A stretch of DNA of 31,023 nucleotides from a virus. The stretch covers positions 1 through 31,023 of the IMG/VR virus record IMGVR_UViG_3300042301_001794. One strand, given 5' to 3'. Of this stretch, positions 1 through 6,072 are shown one piece after another; within the stretch, counting starts at the first letter, position 1, and the number at the start of each line of letters is the position of its first letter. The translations under genes and the position numbers were made by a program. A model generated the notes under the pieces. That model had not been told where the DNA came from and searched no databases. It saw nothing but the letters and a program-made list of their open reading frames with translations.

Positions 1-234
1 AACTATTTGACGGGCAGCATATCAAGCAGTGTCGGTGCAACACGCCAGACCGTTGATGCCGTCAGTAGCAGCGTTCGCAGTAGCGATGCACAGAACATGG
101 CAATGCAACGGGCGGTAATTGACCAGTTGCGTCAGCAAGACCAAGAGCAACAGCGCCGTATCAAGGAACTGGAAGCTGAAACGAAAGAACGTATCCAAAA
201 GACGCTGGCAAATCCGCTGGCAGGAAAGGACTAA
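1..234 (+). CDS. C-terminal part of a coiled-coil phage protein, cut by the window edge
   Basis: The reading frame is open from the first base and ends with TAA at 232-234, so the gene very probably starts upstream of the window. The visible 78 residues begin with a Ser/Thr/Val-rich stretch and then become a charged Gln/Glu/Arg/Lys helix with heptad-like spacing (QLRQQDQEQQRRIKELE), typical of a coiled coil. No signal peptide or membrane segment is seen. It lies 2 nt ahead of a membrane protein and the endolysin, so it may be a tail fibre end or a lysis-associated protein. Function is not recognised. The in-frame TTG at 7 could be read as a start but has no Shine-Dalgarno sequence within the visible bases. 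Confidence 0.7.
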   Translation, partial: NYLTGSISSSVGATRQTVDAVSSSVRSSDAQNMAMQRAVIDQLRQQDQEQQRRIKELEAETKERIQKTLANPLAGKD

Positions 235-236
235 GG

Positions 237-743
237 ATGGAAGATAAATTATTAGAAGCACGAATTAAAGCGTTGCTGATGGCTGCAAAAACGATGGCGT
301 TTGTCATTGTTGCTATCACTTGCGCGATGATTGTCGGGCTGTTTGTATCGAATGAAATTATCGACAACAAAGACGTATTCGGTTTGCTGTCATACGTCAT
401 GACTTCGGTTGTTGGCGCTGTGGCTGGCTCCTACGCCACGCTGATGGGCATGAAGGGCGAGTTGGTTCCACCACCCCCAGAAGACCGCAACGACCCAGAA
501 CCAGAGCCTATGGCCCCTGTAGCGCCTGAACCAGACCCGCTGCCGCTCACACCTGATATGGTCGCACCAGCGCCACGTTATGATGACCCTGCGGCCACTG
601 TGTTTATTGACGAACCAGAAGACGATGATGATGACGAAATGGAGCCTTGGGAAAAGTATCGCGGCGACCTGCGGTATGATGTCAACGGAGACGGCGTAGT
701 CGATGCAGATGATTTTCCTAACTGGAGAGAGGCTGGCAAATGA
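237..743 (+). CDS. Two-helix membrane protein, candidate holin, with proline-rich linker and EF-hand-like loop
   Basis: This 168-residue protein has two hydrophobic segments at about residues 20-40 and 48-70. A Pro/Glu/Asp-rich linker (about 76-135) with an acidic run follows, and the C-terminal segment contains DVNGDGVVDADDF. The Asp/Asn/Gly spacing of that loop matches a calcium-binding EF-hand or dockerin-type loop. Two membrane helices directly before an endolysin gene, joined to it by an ATGA overlap, are the classic setting of a holin. Known two-helix phage holins have a similar start, but they are normally much shorter and lack this tail. The holin role is inferred from context; a membrane-anchored structural protein is the alternative. 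A Shine-Dalgarno-like AAGGA lies at 227-231. Confidence 0.75.
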   Translation: MEDKLLEARIKALLMAAKTMAFVIVAITCAMIVGLFVSNEIIDNKDVFGLLSYVMTSVVGAVAGSYATLMGMKGELVPPPPEDRNDPEPEPMAPVAPEPDPLPLTPDMVAPAPRYDDPAATVFIDEPEDDDDDEMEPWEKYRGDLRYDVNGDGVVDADDFPNWREAGK

Positions 744-1354
744 GCTTAATGAACCTTCAAAGTAAATGCGGATGTCACCCAGACGGTGCGTTCGGCCCAT
801 CAACACTGAAAAAAGCTTGCGACCACTTCAAGCTGAACAAAAACCGTGCCGCGCACTTCTTCGCCCAAACAGCGCATGAAAGCGGCAACTTTAAGGCGTT
901 CAGTGAAAACCTGAACTATGGCGCAAAGGGTTTGCGCGGCATCTTTGGGAAGTATTTTCCCACGGATGCTATGGCCCGTGCTTATGAACGCCAGCCGCAA
1001 AAGATTGCCAATCGCGTCTATGCAAATCGCATGGGCAACGGCGACGAAGCGTCAGGCGATGGCTGGAAATACCGTGGGCGCGGCCCCCTCCAATTGACGG
1101 GCAAGAACAACTATCGCGCATTCGGTAAGTATATTGGGCGCGAACAGGAAGTGCTGGACAATCCAGACCTTGTTGCAAACGAACTTGGGTTTGAAAGCGC
1201 CCTGTGGTTCTTCGACGCAAACAAGTTGTGGAGCATCTGCGACCAAGGCATCAATGATGCTGCAATCCTTGCCCTCACAAAGCGCATCAATGGCGGAACA
1301 CATGGCCTTGATGACCGCAAACTGAAAACCAAGAAATACGCTTCTTGGCTATAG
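740..1354 (+). CDS. Endolysin, glycoside hydrolase family 19 (chitinase-fold) peptidoglycan hydrolase
   Basis: The 204-residue protein is a GH19-type lysozyme that would cut the peptidoglycan glycan strand at the end of infection. The general acid lies in AHESGNF (Glu47), a second acidic residue in SENLNY (Glu56), and the family motif YRGRGPLQLTGKNNY is at about 111-125. The first 30 residues (LQ...DGAFGPST) look like a short remnant of a peptidoglycan-binding repeat. There is no signal peptide, so export would need a holin; the preceding membrane protein is the natural partner. The start at 740 overlaps the upstream stop (ATGA). An ATG at 749 is a possible alternative. Length and motifs fit phage GH19 endolysins well. 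Confidence 0.93.
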   Translation: MSLMNLQSKCGCHPDGAFGPSTLKKACDHFKLNKNRAAHFFAQTAHESGNFKAFSENLNYGAKGLRGIFGKYFPTDAMARAYERQPQKIANRVYANRMGNGDEASGDGWKYRGRGPLQLTGKNNYRAFGKYIGREQEVLDNPDLVANELGFESALWFFDANKLWSICDQGINDAAILALTKRINGGTHGLDDRKLKTKKYASWL

Positions 1355-1364
1355 GAGACTGAAC

Positions 1365-1571
1365 ATGGATATTAAAAGCAAGCTGCAAAAAGAAGCTGGC
1401 AAGGCTTTGAAGAAAGAAGCCGAAAAAGCCATCATCAAGAAGGCCACTGGCAAGCTGTTGCCTATGGAAGATGTTGCTGAAGATAAGATTGGCTGGAAGG
1501 CCACGGTTGCTGCTGCGCTGGTGTTTATTGCCGCCACCGCTGCTGGCCTGTTGCAAATCATCGGCGGCTGA
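1365..1571 (+). CDS. Small membrane protein with basic amphipathic N-terminus, possible holin or lysis accessory
   Basis: This 68-residue protein has a Lys/Glu/Ala-rich amphipathic helix (residues 1-32), a short linker, and one membrane segment near the C-terminus (about 45-65, ending LLQIIGG). A good Shine-Dalgarno (AGGAGA) precedes the ATG by about 8 nt. It follows the endolysin by 10 nt in the same operon. Single-helix proteins beside phage endolysins are often holins, antiholins or spanin-like parts, but no family-specific motif is seen, so the role is inferred from position only. Either this protein or the two-helix protein at 237-743 is the better holin candidate; they could also act as a pair. 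Confidence 0.75.
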   Translation: MDIKSKLQKEAGKALKKEAEKAIIKKATGKLLPMEDVAEDKIGWKATVAAALVFIAATAAGLLQIIGG

Positions 1572-1572
1572 T

Positions 1573-1722
1573 ATGCCACTGAAAAAAGGCTACAGCCAAA
1601 AGACCATCAGCCGCAACATTAGCTATGAGTTGAAGAAGCATCCAAGCATGAGCCAGAAACAGGCCGTTGCCATTGCTCTTTCGACCGCAGCGGATGCAAA
1701 AAAGAAGCGGCGCAAGAAATAA
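1573..1722 (+). CDS. Small lysine-rich protein, DUF6496-like
   Basis: This is a 49-residue basic protein beginning [16 protein letters not shown] and ending in a run of Lys/Arg. The pattern 'KKGYS...[11 protein letters not shown]...KKRRKK' resembles a small phage and bacterial family that I know as DUF6496; the family name is from memory and should be checked. It starts 1 nt after the stop of the preceding gene, so translation is probably coupled. The highly basic C-terminus suggests nucleic-acid or membrane-surface binding, but no function is known to me. It is the last gene of the rightward lysis block and is followed directly by a terminator hairpin. Confidence 0.75.
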   Translation: MPLKKGYSQKTISRNISYELKKHPSMSQKQAVAIALSTAADAKKKRRKK

Positions 1723-1725
1723 GAT

Positions 1726-1752
1726 ACGGGCCGCTCGTTATGGGTGGCCCGT
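1726..1752. terminator. Hairpin terminator between convergent operons
   Basis: A perfect 7-bp stem (ACGGGCC at 1726-1732 pairing with GGCCCGT at 1746-1752) encloses a 13-nt loop and is followed by TTCCTTTA. It lies between the end of the rightward lysis block (stop at 1722) and the end of the leftward operon (stop at 1758), which is where a terminator serving both directions is expected. The T-tract is weak, so efficiency is uncertain. Confidence 0.65.
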
Positions 1753-1757
1753 TTCCT

Positions 1758-1886
1758 TTACCCCCACCATTCGTCTTCCATTTCTTTGCGTTCTTGCTCT
1801 GTTATCTTTGGCACTGTCGCGGTAAGATAGGCGGTAAGAATAACCACCCCCATGACCAATATAAAAAGCCAGTTGTCGGCGGTCAT
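1758..1886 (-). CDS. Tiny single-helix membrane protein
   Basis: This is a 42-residue protein with a central hydrophobic helix (LFILVMGVVILTAYL) followed by an acidic, Trp-rich C-terminus (MEDEWWG). I chose the ATG at 1886 because it overlaps the stop of the upstream gene (ATGA) and follows an AGGAAC Shine-Dalgarno; the longer reading frame up to 1952 lies inside that neighbour. It is the last gene of the leftward early operon. Small phage inner-membrane proteins at such positions can act in superinfection exclusion or host takeover, but nothing in the sequence identifies a target. Confidence 0.6.
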   Translation of the reverse strand: MTADNWLFILVMGVVILTAYLTATVPKITEQERKEMEDEWWG

Positions 1887-2038
1887 TTGATTTGTTCCTG
1901 TTCCTTGCGGCGCTCTGCAAACGTCTTTCCGTCTGCACCGCGCAAAGGCCATGCTGATTGAGGGCTGATACGATGCTTCAGGCCCATTGGGGCGGCAGTG
2001 CGTATGGTCAATTCAGAAGTCGTGTTTGGCTGCGTCAT
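1883..2038 (-). CDS. Small basic hypothetical protein
   Basis: This 51-residue protein begins MTQPNTTSEL and ends with a charged Arg/Lys/Glu helix (FAERRKEQEQIK). The ATG at 2038 follows a strong AAGGGGA Shine-Dalgarno located inside the end of the upstream gene, which it overlaps by 26 nt. Its stop overlaps the next start (ATGA). The tight overlaps support real translation. No family is recognised and no membrane segment is seen. Confidence 0.55.
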   Translation of the reverse strand: MTQPNTTSELTIRTAAPMGLKHRISPQSAWPLRGADGKTFAERRKEQEQIK

Positions 2039-2273
2039 GGCGATAATCCCCTTCACTGGCTGCATAATCTTGAAAGTCTTCGTCCACCCGTTCATAACAG
2101 GCTTGCAAAATATCAAGGTCTTCTTTGTGCGTGGTTTCAAATGCTGCGCCGTCGAGCGTGACATTGGTAATATCTATATCGACTTCATCCCAATCACGGG
2201 TCGCCGTGTATTCAACCAGCAAGTCAAAGTCGATGTTGCCACGGGTAAGCGTATATTCAAAATCGACTATCAT
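2013..2273 (-). CDS. Acidic hypothetical protein
   Basis: This 86-residue protein is rich in Asp and Glu. Its N-terminal half looks like beta strands (VDFEYTLTRGNIDFDLLVEY), with a helical acidic C-terminus (HKEDLDILQACYERVDEDF). The ATG at 2273 overlaps the stop of the tiny upstream gene (ATGA). Similar small acidic proteins are common in the early regions of phages, but I do not recognise a family. The high negative charge would suit a DNA-mimic or protein-binding role; that is speculation. It is part of the four-gene cluster served by the promoter at 2428-2456. Confidence 0.7.
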   Translation of the reverse strand: MIVDFEYTLTRGNIDFDLLVEYTATRDWDEVDIDITNVTLDGAAFETTHKEDLDILQACYERVDEDFQDYAASEGDYRHDAAKHDF

Positions 2274-2383
2274 GGCAGCACCACCATCAATGCGATGAAC
2301 GCGATGGGCAGGACGATTGCCATTGCAATGCCGCTGATGATTTCGCTCAATGGCTGCGATTGGATAATTTCACGAATGGTCAT
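2270..2383 (-). CDS. 37-residue membrane protein
   Basis: The frame reads MTIREIIQSQPL and then a long hydrophobic segment (IAMAIVLPIAFIALMVVLP) that runs to the stop. The ATG at 2383 follows a good AGGAG Shine-Dalgarno, and the stop overlaps the next start (ATGA at 2270-2273). It is the first gene after the internal leftward promoter. The clear ribosome site, coupling and membrane helix make it a believable gene despite its size. Function unknown. Confidence 0.6.
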   Translation of the reverse strand: MTIREIIQSQPLSEIISGIAMAIVLPIAFIALMVVLP

Positions 2384-2405
2384 AATCAAAACTCCTATGG
2401 ATGGC

Positions 2406-2419
2406 GGGGCATTTGCCCC
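2406..2419 (-). promoter_or_regulatory. 5' leader hairpin ahead of a Shine-Dalgarno site (family member 1)
   Basis: On the minus strand the leader reads GGGGC-AAAT-GCCCC, then GCCA and an AGGAG ribosome site before the ATG at 2383. The hairpin sits close to the expected transcript start from the promoter at 2428-2456. The same arrangement, CAGGGG-loop-CCCCGCCA-(A)AGGAG, is found on the plus strand at 9031-9063, and a variant lies at 9348-9379. It may protect the 5' end or modulate translation. Confidence 0.55.
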
Positions 2420-2427
2420 TGACCACC

Positions 2428-2456
2428 CATATAAAGTCGCTTAATATATATGTAAA
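2428..2456 (-). promoter_or_regulatory. Internal leftward promoter
   Basis: On the minus strand, TTTACA (2456-2451) and TATATG (2433-2428) are separated by exactly 17 nt, an excellent spacing for sigma-70. The upstream sequence, GTAAAGCA followed by a T-run and then a TTGC...GCAA dyad (2473-2486), is shared with the promoter region at 6326-6364. It would drive the four tiny genes down to 1758. Confidence 0.65.
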
Positions 2457-2477
2457 GCACTTTTTTCATTTATTGCA

Positions 2478-2813
2478 TTATAGCAAACCCAATTCGGGAT
2501 TTAGCTTTGAAACTACATCGAAAAATCTGTCGTTCGATAGCCAGTGATGACCCGTTTCCAGTTGCTTGATAAGAAGGCTTTGGCTTGCAATCTTGATGGC
2601 TTCAGCATCCGTTTTGTAACGCAACGTCACTTGGCAATGCTTTCCAGTATCTTCGTTCAACCCTAAATCATCGCGCCTATGCCCACGGCTGTAAATCATG
2701 GGGCGACAGGCTTCGACCAAGGTGACGGGGCAATTCAGCACCTCCGCCACCTTTTTGTCGCAAGTGTAAATCCTGCACTGGTCAACAACTTCTTTGATTG
2801 TGATTTTTGTCAT
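2478..2813 (-). CDS. Hypothetical protein with possible helix-turn-helix
   Basis: This is a 111-residue protein. The segment KKVAEVLNCPVTLVEACR (about residues 16-33) resembles the two helices of a small HTH domain. The rest is charged, ending DVVSKLNPELGLL. I chose the ATG at 2813 because a GAGGG Shine-Dalgarno precedes it and the longer frame would run into the end of the SSB gene. The stop codon lies inside the dyad of the downstream promoter region. Its place directly behind SSB suggests an early regulatory or DNA-binding role; the HTH reading is tentative. Confidence 0.7.
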   Translation of the reverse strand: MTKITIKEVVDQCRIYTCDKKVAEVLNCPVTLVEACRPMIYSRGHRRDDLGLNEDTGKHCQVTLRYKTDAEAIKIASQSLLIKQLETGHHWLSNDRFFDVVSKLNPELGLL

Positions 2814-2823
2814 GGTGCAGCCC

Positions 2824-3258
2824 TCAAAATGGCGGCAAATCGTCATCAAGGTCATCCCATGATGTGCCATTGGTGTGCGTGATGCCAGTGGAGGCTGGCT
2901 TGCCCTCACCTTTGCTGCCCAGCAAAATCAGCGCCGCCTTCGGGCCGTTCAACACAATCTCCGTGCTGTATTTGTCGTTGCCGCTGGCGTCCTGCCATTT
3001 GCGGGTCTTTAGCTGGCCTTCGATATAGACCTTGCTGCCCTTGGTCAGAAAACGCTCTGCAACGCCGACCAAGCCATCGCTAAAGATGGACACGCTGTGC
3101 CATTCGGTTGTTTCTTTTTGTTCGCCAGTGTTTTTGTCTTTCCAGCGTTCGGATGTCGCCAGCCGCAAATTGCAGACCCGCCCACCATTCTGGAATGATT
3201 TTATTTCGGGGTCTGCGCCAAGCGAACCCAGCAAACTAACTTTATTCAATGATGACAT
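2824..3258 (-). CDS. ssb: Single-stranded DNA-binding protein
   Basis: The 144-residue protein has a typical bacterial/phage SSB OB-fold: MSSLNKVSLLGSLGADPEI at the start, RLATSERWKD, TEWHSVSIF, and KGSKVYIEGQLKTRKW. A short flexible linker leads to the acidic tip DDDLPPF. That tip is the protein-docking tail of SSB; it differs from the usual DDDIPF by an added proline. The ATG at 3258 follows AAAGGAAACACC; an upstream start at 3273 would overlap the neighbour and lacks a better site. It would bind ssDNA during replication and ERF/exonuclease-driven recombination, both encoded upstream in the same leftward operon. Confidence 0.95.
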   Translation of the reverse strand: MSSLNKVSLLGSLGADPEIKSFQNGGRVCNLRLATSERWKDKNTGEQKETTEWHSVSIFSDGLVGVAERFLTKGSKVYIEGQLKTRKWQDASGNDKYSTEIVLNGPKAALILLGSKGEGKPASTGITHTNGTSWDDLDDDLPPF

Positions 3259-3269
3259 GGTGTTTCCTT

Positions 3270-3503
3270 TCAAAGACCAAGGGCGGTCATATATGTGTCG
3301 AGGACGGCTTGGTATTCTTGGCGGTCATTATCTTCCATTGCACGAAGGCGTATAACGGCACGAATGATTTTGGTGTCATAACCATGAGCCTTGGCTTCGC
3401 TGTAAACATCACGGATGTCATCGCCGATGCCCTTCTTTTCTTCGTTCAAACGCTCGATACGCTCAATCAAAAGACGTAGCTGTTCGCTGTGTGGTTCACT
3501 CAT
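3270..3503 (-). CDS. GapR-like DNA-binding protein (DUF2312)
   Basis: This 77-residue protein matches the DUF2312/GapR pattern closely: [48 protein letters not shown], and a C-terminal helix ending [10 protein letters not shown]. GapR is an alphaproteobacterial chromosome protein that encircles overtwisted DNA ahead of replication forks and helps topoisomerases. The phage copy has the full helical core and is slightly shorter than the Caulobacter protein (about 89 residues). It overlaps the NinB gene by 8 nt. Its presence is the best host clue in the window. It may help phage replication or compete with host GapR; that role is inferred. Confidence 0.9.
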   Translation of the reverse strand: MSEPHSEQLRLLIERIERLNEEKKGIGDDIRDVYSEAKAHGYDTKIIRAVIRLRAMEDNDRQEYQAVLDTYMTALGL

Positions 3504-3876
3504 ATTTTTCGCTCCATTTCACGTTGTTGTTTGCGCCATAGGCATAGATAAACTCAATCAGGTCGGACATCTGGGCCTTGGTCAGCTTTGATGTCCTGAA
3601 CCCTATCGGAAACGGTCTGTTATCAAGACCATTCTCGAATAATGTTTCATGACCAAGCGCGGCCATAAAGATGCACTTCCAAACTTCGGGGATGTGCAGC
3701 CGACCATCTGGCTTTGCACGGCTGATGTCTGAAAGCATAGCCCACATTTTTGCGTTCTGGTCATCGCTGCGTTTCGCTTCGCTGATTTTGACAACCGCAT
3801 CGACAGGGGCTTTATCAATCAATTGCTTTGCCAAATCACGCTGTGGCTGACCCCGCAAAATAACTGTCTGGGTCAT
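3496..3876 (-). CDS. ninB: NinB-type recombination protein
   Basis: This 126-residue protein matches the NinB/Orf family: an N-terminal strand ([18 protein letters not shown]), [23 protein letters not shown] in the middle, a helix with [15 protein letters not shown], then [24 protein letters not shown]. In lambda the NinB (Orf) protein binds ssDNA and SSB and can replace host RecFOR. Here it lies between an HNH-like gene and the GapR-like gene, in one operon with SSB, ERF and exonuclease, which fits the role. Its start overlaps the upstream stop (ATGA). Confidence 0.9.
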   Translation of the reverse strand: MTQTVILRGQPQRDLAKQLIDKAPVDAVVKISEAKRSDDQNAKMWAMLSDISRAKPDGRLHIPEVWKCIFMAALGHETLFENGLDNRPFPIGFRTSKLTKAQMSDLIEFIYAYGANNNVKWSEKYE

Positions 3877-4220
3877 AACCCCAATTCCCGCTTCTTGGCA
3901 GATATTTCTGCCGCTTTTGGGCTGGCCTTTGCAAACGCTTCAGCCAGTGCAAACGGGTTGATGTTATAATTGGCCCAGAACGTGCGCTCACCGACGCTGT
4001 GCTGGTTCGTATGGCATTGCTTGCACAGGCTGACAGTAAACCAATCGTGCGGCTTCTGCCCCATGCCAGTGCCGCTCCCATAGCGGATGTGGGCAACTTC
4101 AATTCCTGCCATGCTGCCGCATATGGAACAGGCGTGGCCCCTGACAAAATTGCAATGCGCTGGCGACTTCCAACGGCTTTGGCGTTTTGCCTCTTTTGGT
4201 ATTTTGCGCGGTAACATCAT
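3873..4220 (-). CDS. HNH/zinc-finger nuclease-like protein of phage recombination clusters
   Basis: The 115-residue protein carries CSICG, then AGIEVAHIRYGSGTGMG, then SLCKQCHTNQHSVGERTFW. The paired CxxC motifs and the H...H spacing form the metal site of a compact HNH-like fold, similar to YbcO/NinG-type proteins beside ninB in lambdoid phages. It may process recombination intermediates. I place the start at the ATG at 4220, which overlaps the upstream stop (ATGA); the longer frame to 4241 would need a TTG without a ribosome site. It is fully embedded in the operon, which argues against a homing endonuclease. Confidence 0.82.
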   Translation of the reverse strand: MMLPRKIPKEAKRQSRWKSPAHCNFVRGHACSICGSMAGIEVAHIRYGSGTGMGQKPHDWFTVSLCKQCHTNQHSVGERTFWANYNINPFALAEAFAKASPKAAEISAKKRELGL

Positions 4221-4597
4221 GACAGCAACGTCGATTGCCAAATGATGATGTGCCGTCCGTGCGTGGAGGCGCTTTTCGACCGCATGGTTTCAAACTCCAC
4301 CATGATGCCGTTCTTGCTGGCCTTCTTTGCGATATGGCCCCATGCGCTGTTGTTTGATGCCGCAGGGACGTTCTTTGCCGATTTCCGCACATCTTCGGTG
4401 GTAAAGAACCTGTGGCGCTTGGCGTGTTCCACATAAGCCTGATATGCAGCCGCTTGCCATTCTGGGCCTTGCTTATCGGCTGACAATTTAGCCAACCTTA
4501 GCCCTTCCCCTAATGCCGTCGATGGCTGCGAGGTCGGCTTCGACTTCTGCAAGAAATTCGCAAACAGATTGCTCCAATTCCAAAATTTGTTCGTCAT
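4217..4597 (-). CDS. Possible winged-helix DNA-binding protein overlapping the exonuclease gene
   Basis: From the ATG at 4597 the product has 126 residues. The C-terminal 90 residues (EWQAAAYQAYVEHAKRHRFF, TTEDVRKSAK, NSAWGHIAKKASKNGIM, RSKSASTHGR) have the helix-turn-helix-wing look of a small phage protein type often found in early regions. The start is uncertain. The ATG at 4597 has an AAAAGG site but makes the gene overlap the exonuclease C-terminus by 110 nt. A TTG at 4495 right at the exonuclease stop has a strong GGGGAAGGG upstream and would give 92 residues. The motif GEGLRLAKL, part of the family-like region, lies across that TTG and favours the longer form. Confidence 0.75.
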   Translation of the reverse strand: MTNKFWNWSNLFANFLQKSKPTSQPSTALGEGLRLAKLSADKQGPEWQAAAYQAYVEHAKRHRFFTTEDVRKSAKNVPAASNNSAWGHIAKKASKNGIMVEFETMRSKSASTHGRHIIIWQSTLLS

Positions 4598-5129
4598 TGC
4601 GATAGTGCCTTTTGATAAAAAGTTTGAGGTCTTCGGGAAAGTCTGGGTTGTAACAAACATAATCGACCCATTTCCGCTCTGGCATACAAGCAAGCTGCCA
4701 GTTGATTTGCGTCACATACTGCGATGGGATTTCACCCGACGTTAGCGTTTCAAGATGCCCTGCGGGTTGGCGGCACTTGATTTCGACAAGCCCATCATCG
4801 CCAACAAGACCATCGGGTGAACAATGCGTCCACGGGATGCTTGAATGCCTGACCAAACCCGTTTCCGTAACCGTGACGTTCTGTTCGAAGCAATATGCTA
4901 TTCGGGCTTCTTCTTCCGTGTCGATGCCATGCTGCATCGCCGCACTGGTGAACCCAGCCGCTTGCTTGCCTGTCAGCCGTTCCAGAGCCAGCTTAATGCG
5001 TAAATTGGTTCTGGTGGCGCTGTATCCGCTTTTGGTGCGGGATAGGGCGTCAGCAACCTGTGACGCCCCCAGCGAACCGCATCGCGCAGTATACCAATCT
5101 TCACTGCGCTGTTCGACATCAACCCGCAT
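4488..5129 (-). CDS. YqaJ/lambda-type 5'-3' exonuclease
   Basis: This 213-residue protein has the viral exonuclease layout: RSEDWYTARCGSLGASQVADAL near the N-terminus, an aggregated helical region with GIDTEEEARIAY, then the PD-(D/E)XK core SPDGLVGDDGLVEIKC (Asp in SPDG, Glu and Lys in VEIKC), followed by YVTQINWQLAC. It would chew one strand from double-stranded ends so that the ERF protein can anneal the exposed strand. The ATG at 5129 follows AAGGAAG; the long upstream extension of the frame lies inside the ERF gene and is rejected. It overlaps ERF by 11 nt, showing a coupled recombination pair. Confidence 0.93.
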   Translation of the reverse strand: MRVDVEQRSEDWYTARCGSLGASQVADALSRTKSGYSATRTNLRIKLALERLTGKQAAGFTSAAMQHGIDTEEEARIAYCFEQNVTVTETGLVRHSSIPWTHCSPDGLVGDDGLVEIKCRQPAGHLETLTSGEIPSQYVTQINWQLACMPERKWVDYVCYNPDFPEDLKLFIKRHYRNDEQILELEQSVCEFLAEVEADLAAIDGIRGRAKVG

Positions 5130-5691
5130 TTTGAAGCTTCCTTTCCAGTGCCGACTTTGCTGTTTCAAATGCAGTCGATGGAAGCATTGCGATGGCTGAC
5201 ACTTTGTAATGCGCTGCCATGACAGTTGCGTCAGTGCCTGTGCGGTCAATAAGGTCTTGCAGCACCGCGAACTGTTCCTGCGTAATGGGCTTTGCTGGCG
5301 CTGGCTGCTGCGATTTGACGGCTGCGTTGCCATCGTCATCTTCTTGGGGCAGCCCGAAACAGCACATCAAACTATACCTGCGGGCATAGGACAAAGCACT
5401 CCCAAAGCCGTGGGCGTCATGCTTATTGGCTGGCACAAACAACACACCCATCGACAATTTGTCGCCGCTGCTGTGTATCAGGATGGTTTCGATTGAAACA
5501 CCGCCTTCGCTTGGCTTTGGCATCTGCATGAATGCAAGGCCATGCTTCGACAGGTGAGGCTTGATGGCATCAATCACTGTCGGAAGGTCGGCGTATTTTG
5601 ATTTGAAATGCGGATTGCTGGCAGTCTTTGTTGCTGCTTCCAATTCCGCAAATGCTGCAACGTATGCAGCGCAGATTTTGTCTTCGCTCAT
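5119..5691 (-). CDS. erf: ERF-family single-strand annealing protein
   Basis: The 190-residue protein shows the ERF N-terminal domain: NPHFKSKYADLPTVIDAIKPHLSKHGLAFMQ, then ETILIHSSGDKLS and the signature GSALSYARRYSLMCCFGL, followed by an acidic DDDGN. A Pro/Gln linker then leads to a helical C-terminus. ERF proteins such as P22 Erf form rings on ssDNA and anneal complementary strands, serving recombination and genome circularisation. The exonuclease gene directly downstream (11-nt overlap) and SSB in the same operon complete the system. AAGGGCTAAATCA precedes the ATG. Confidence 0.95.
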   Translation of the reverse strand: MSEDKICAAYVAAFAELEAATKTASNPHFKSKYADLPTVIDAIKPHLSKHGLAFMQMPKPSEGGVSIETILIHSSGDKLSMGVLFVPANKHDAHGFGSALSYARRYSLMCCFGLPQEDDDGNAAVKSQQPAPAKPITQEQFAVLQDLIDRTGTDATVMAAHYKVSAIAMLPSTAFETAKSALERKLQNAG

Positions 5692-5702
5692 TGATTTAGC
5701 CC

Positions 5703-6059
5703 TTATCCTACACGCAGAACTTCAATGGTCTGCTTTTCCCGATTAAGTTTGGTTATGGCGTTACTAGCGCCCCAATTATGAACGCAATATCCGCTGATAT
5801 TGGATGACAAAATCCTTGGGTCGAAATAACTTATAGGGACTGAAGCGCCTTGCCCTTTTTTTAATCCGCCGATGATGGGCAAATAATGTGCGCTGGTTTC
5901 GCCTTTAGCATAACGGCGTTGACGCGATGGCGCTGGCTTGACTTGCAACGTGCCATATGTGTCGCCGTTGTATTGGATGGCGTATGTCGCACCAGCCGCA
6001 TCAAGAAACTTAATGGCCTTTTCGATTGCGGCTTGGTGGATGCTCAATAAATCACTCAT
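5703..6059 (-). CDS. Hypothetical early protein
   Basis: A 118-residue protein starting MSDLLSIHQAAIEKAIKFLDAAG, followed by a strand-rich basic central part (GTLQVKPAPSRQRRYAKGE) and a C-terminus with SGYCVHNWGASNAIT. The ATG at 6059 has an excellent AAGGAGC site, and the longer frame up to 6215 lies in the upstream gene. It lies directly ahead of the ERF gene in the leftward operon, so it may be part of the recombination set. No family or catalytic motif is recognised. Confidence 0.75.
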   Translation of the reverse strand: MSDLLSIHQAAIEKAIKFLDAAGATYAIQYNGDTYGTLQVKPAPSRQRRYAKGETSAHYLPIIGGLKKGQGASVPISYFDPRILSSNISGYCVHNWGASNAITKLNREKQTIEVLRVG

Positions 6060-6072
6060 AACATTTTGCTCC

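Noticed and set aside
3873-4220. HNH-like gene as a homing endonuclease or mobile element
   Set aside because: It is ATGA-coupled on both sides within a recombination operon and interrupts no gene; the fold fits YbcO/NinG-like accessory proteins.
4702-5199. Plus-strand frame opposite exonuclease and ERF genes
   Set aside because: It is antisense to two well-supported genes and has no domain or ribosome site.
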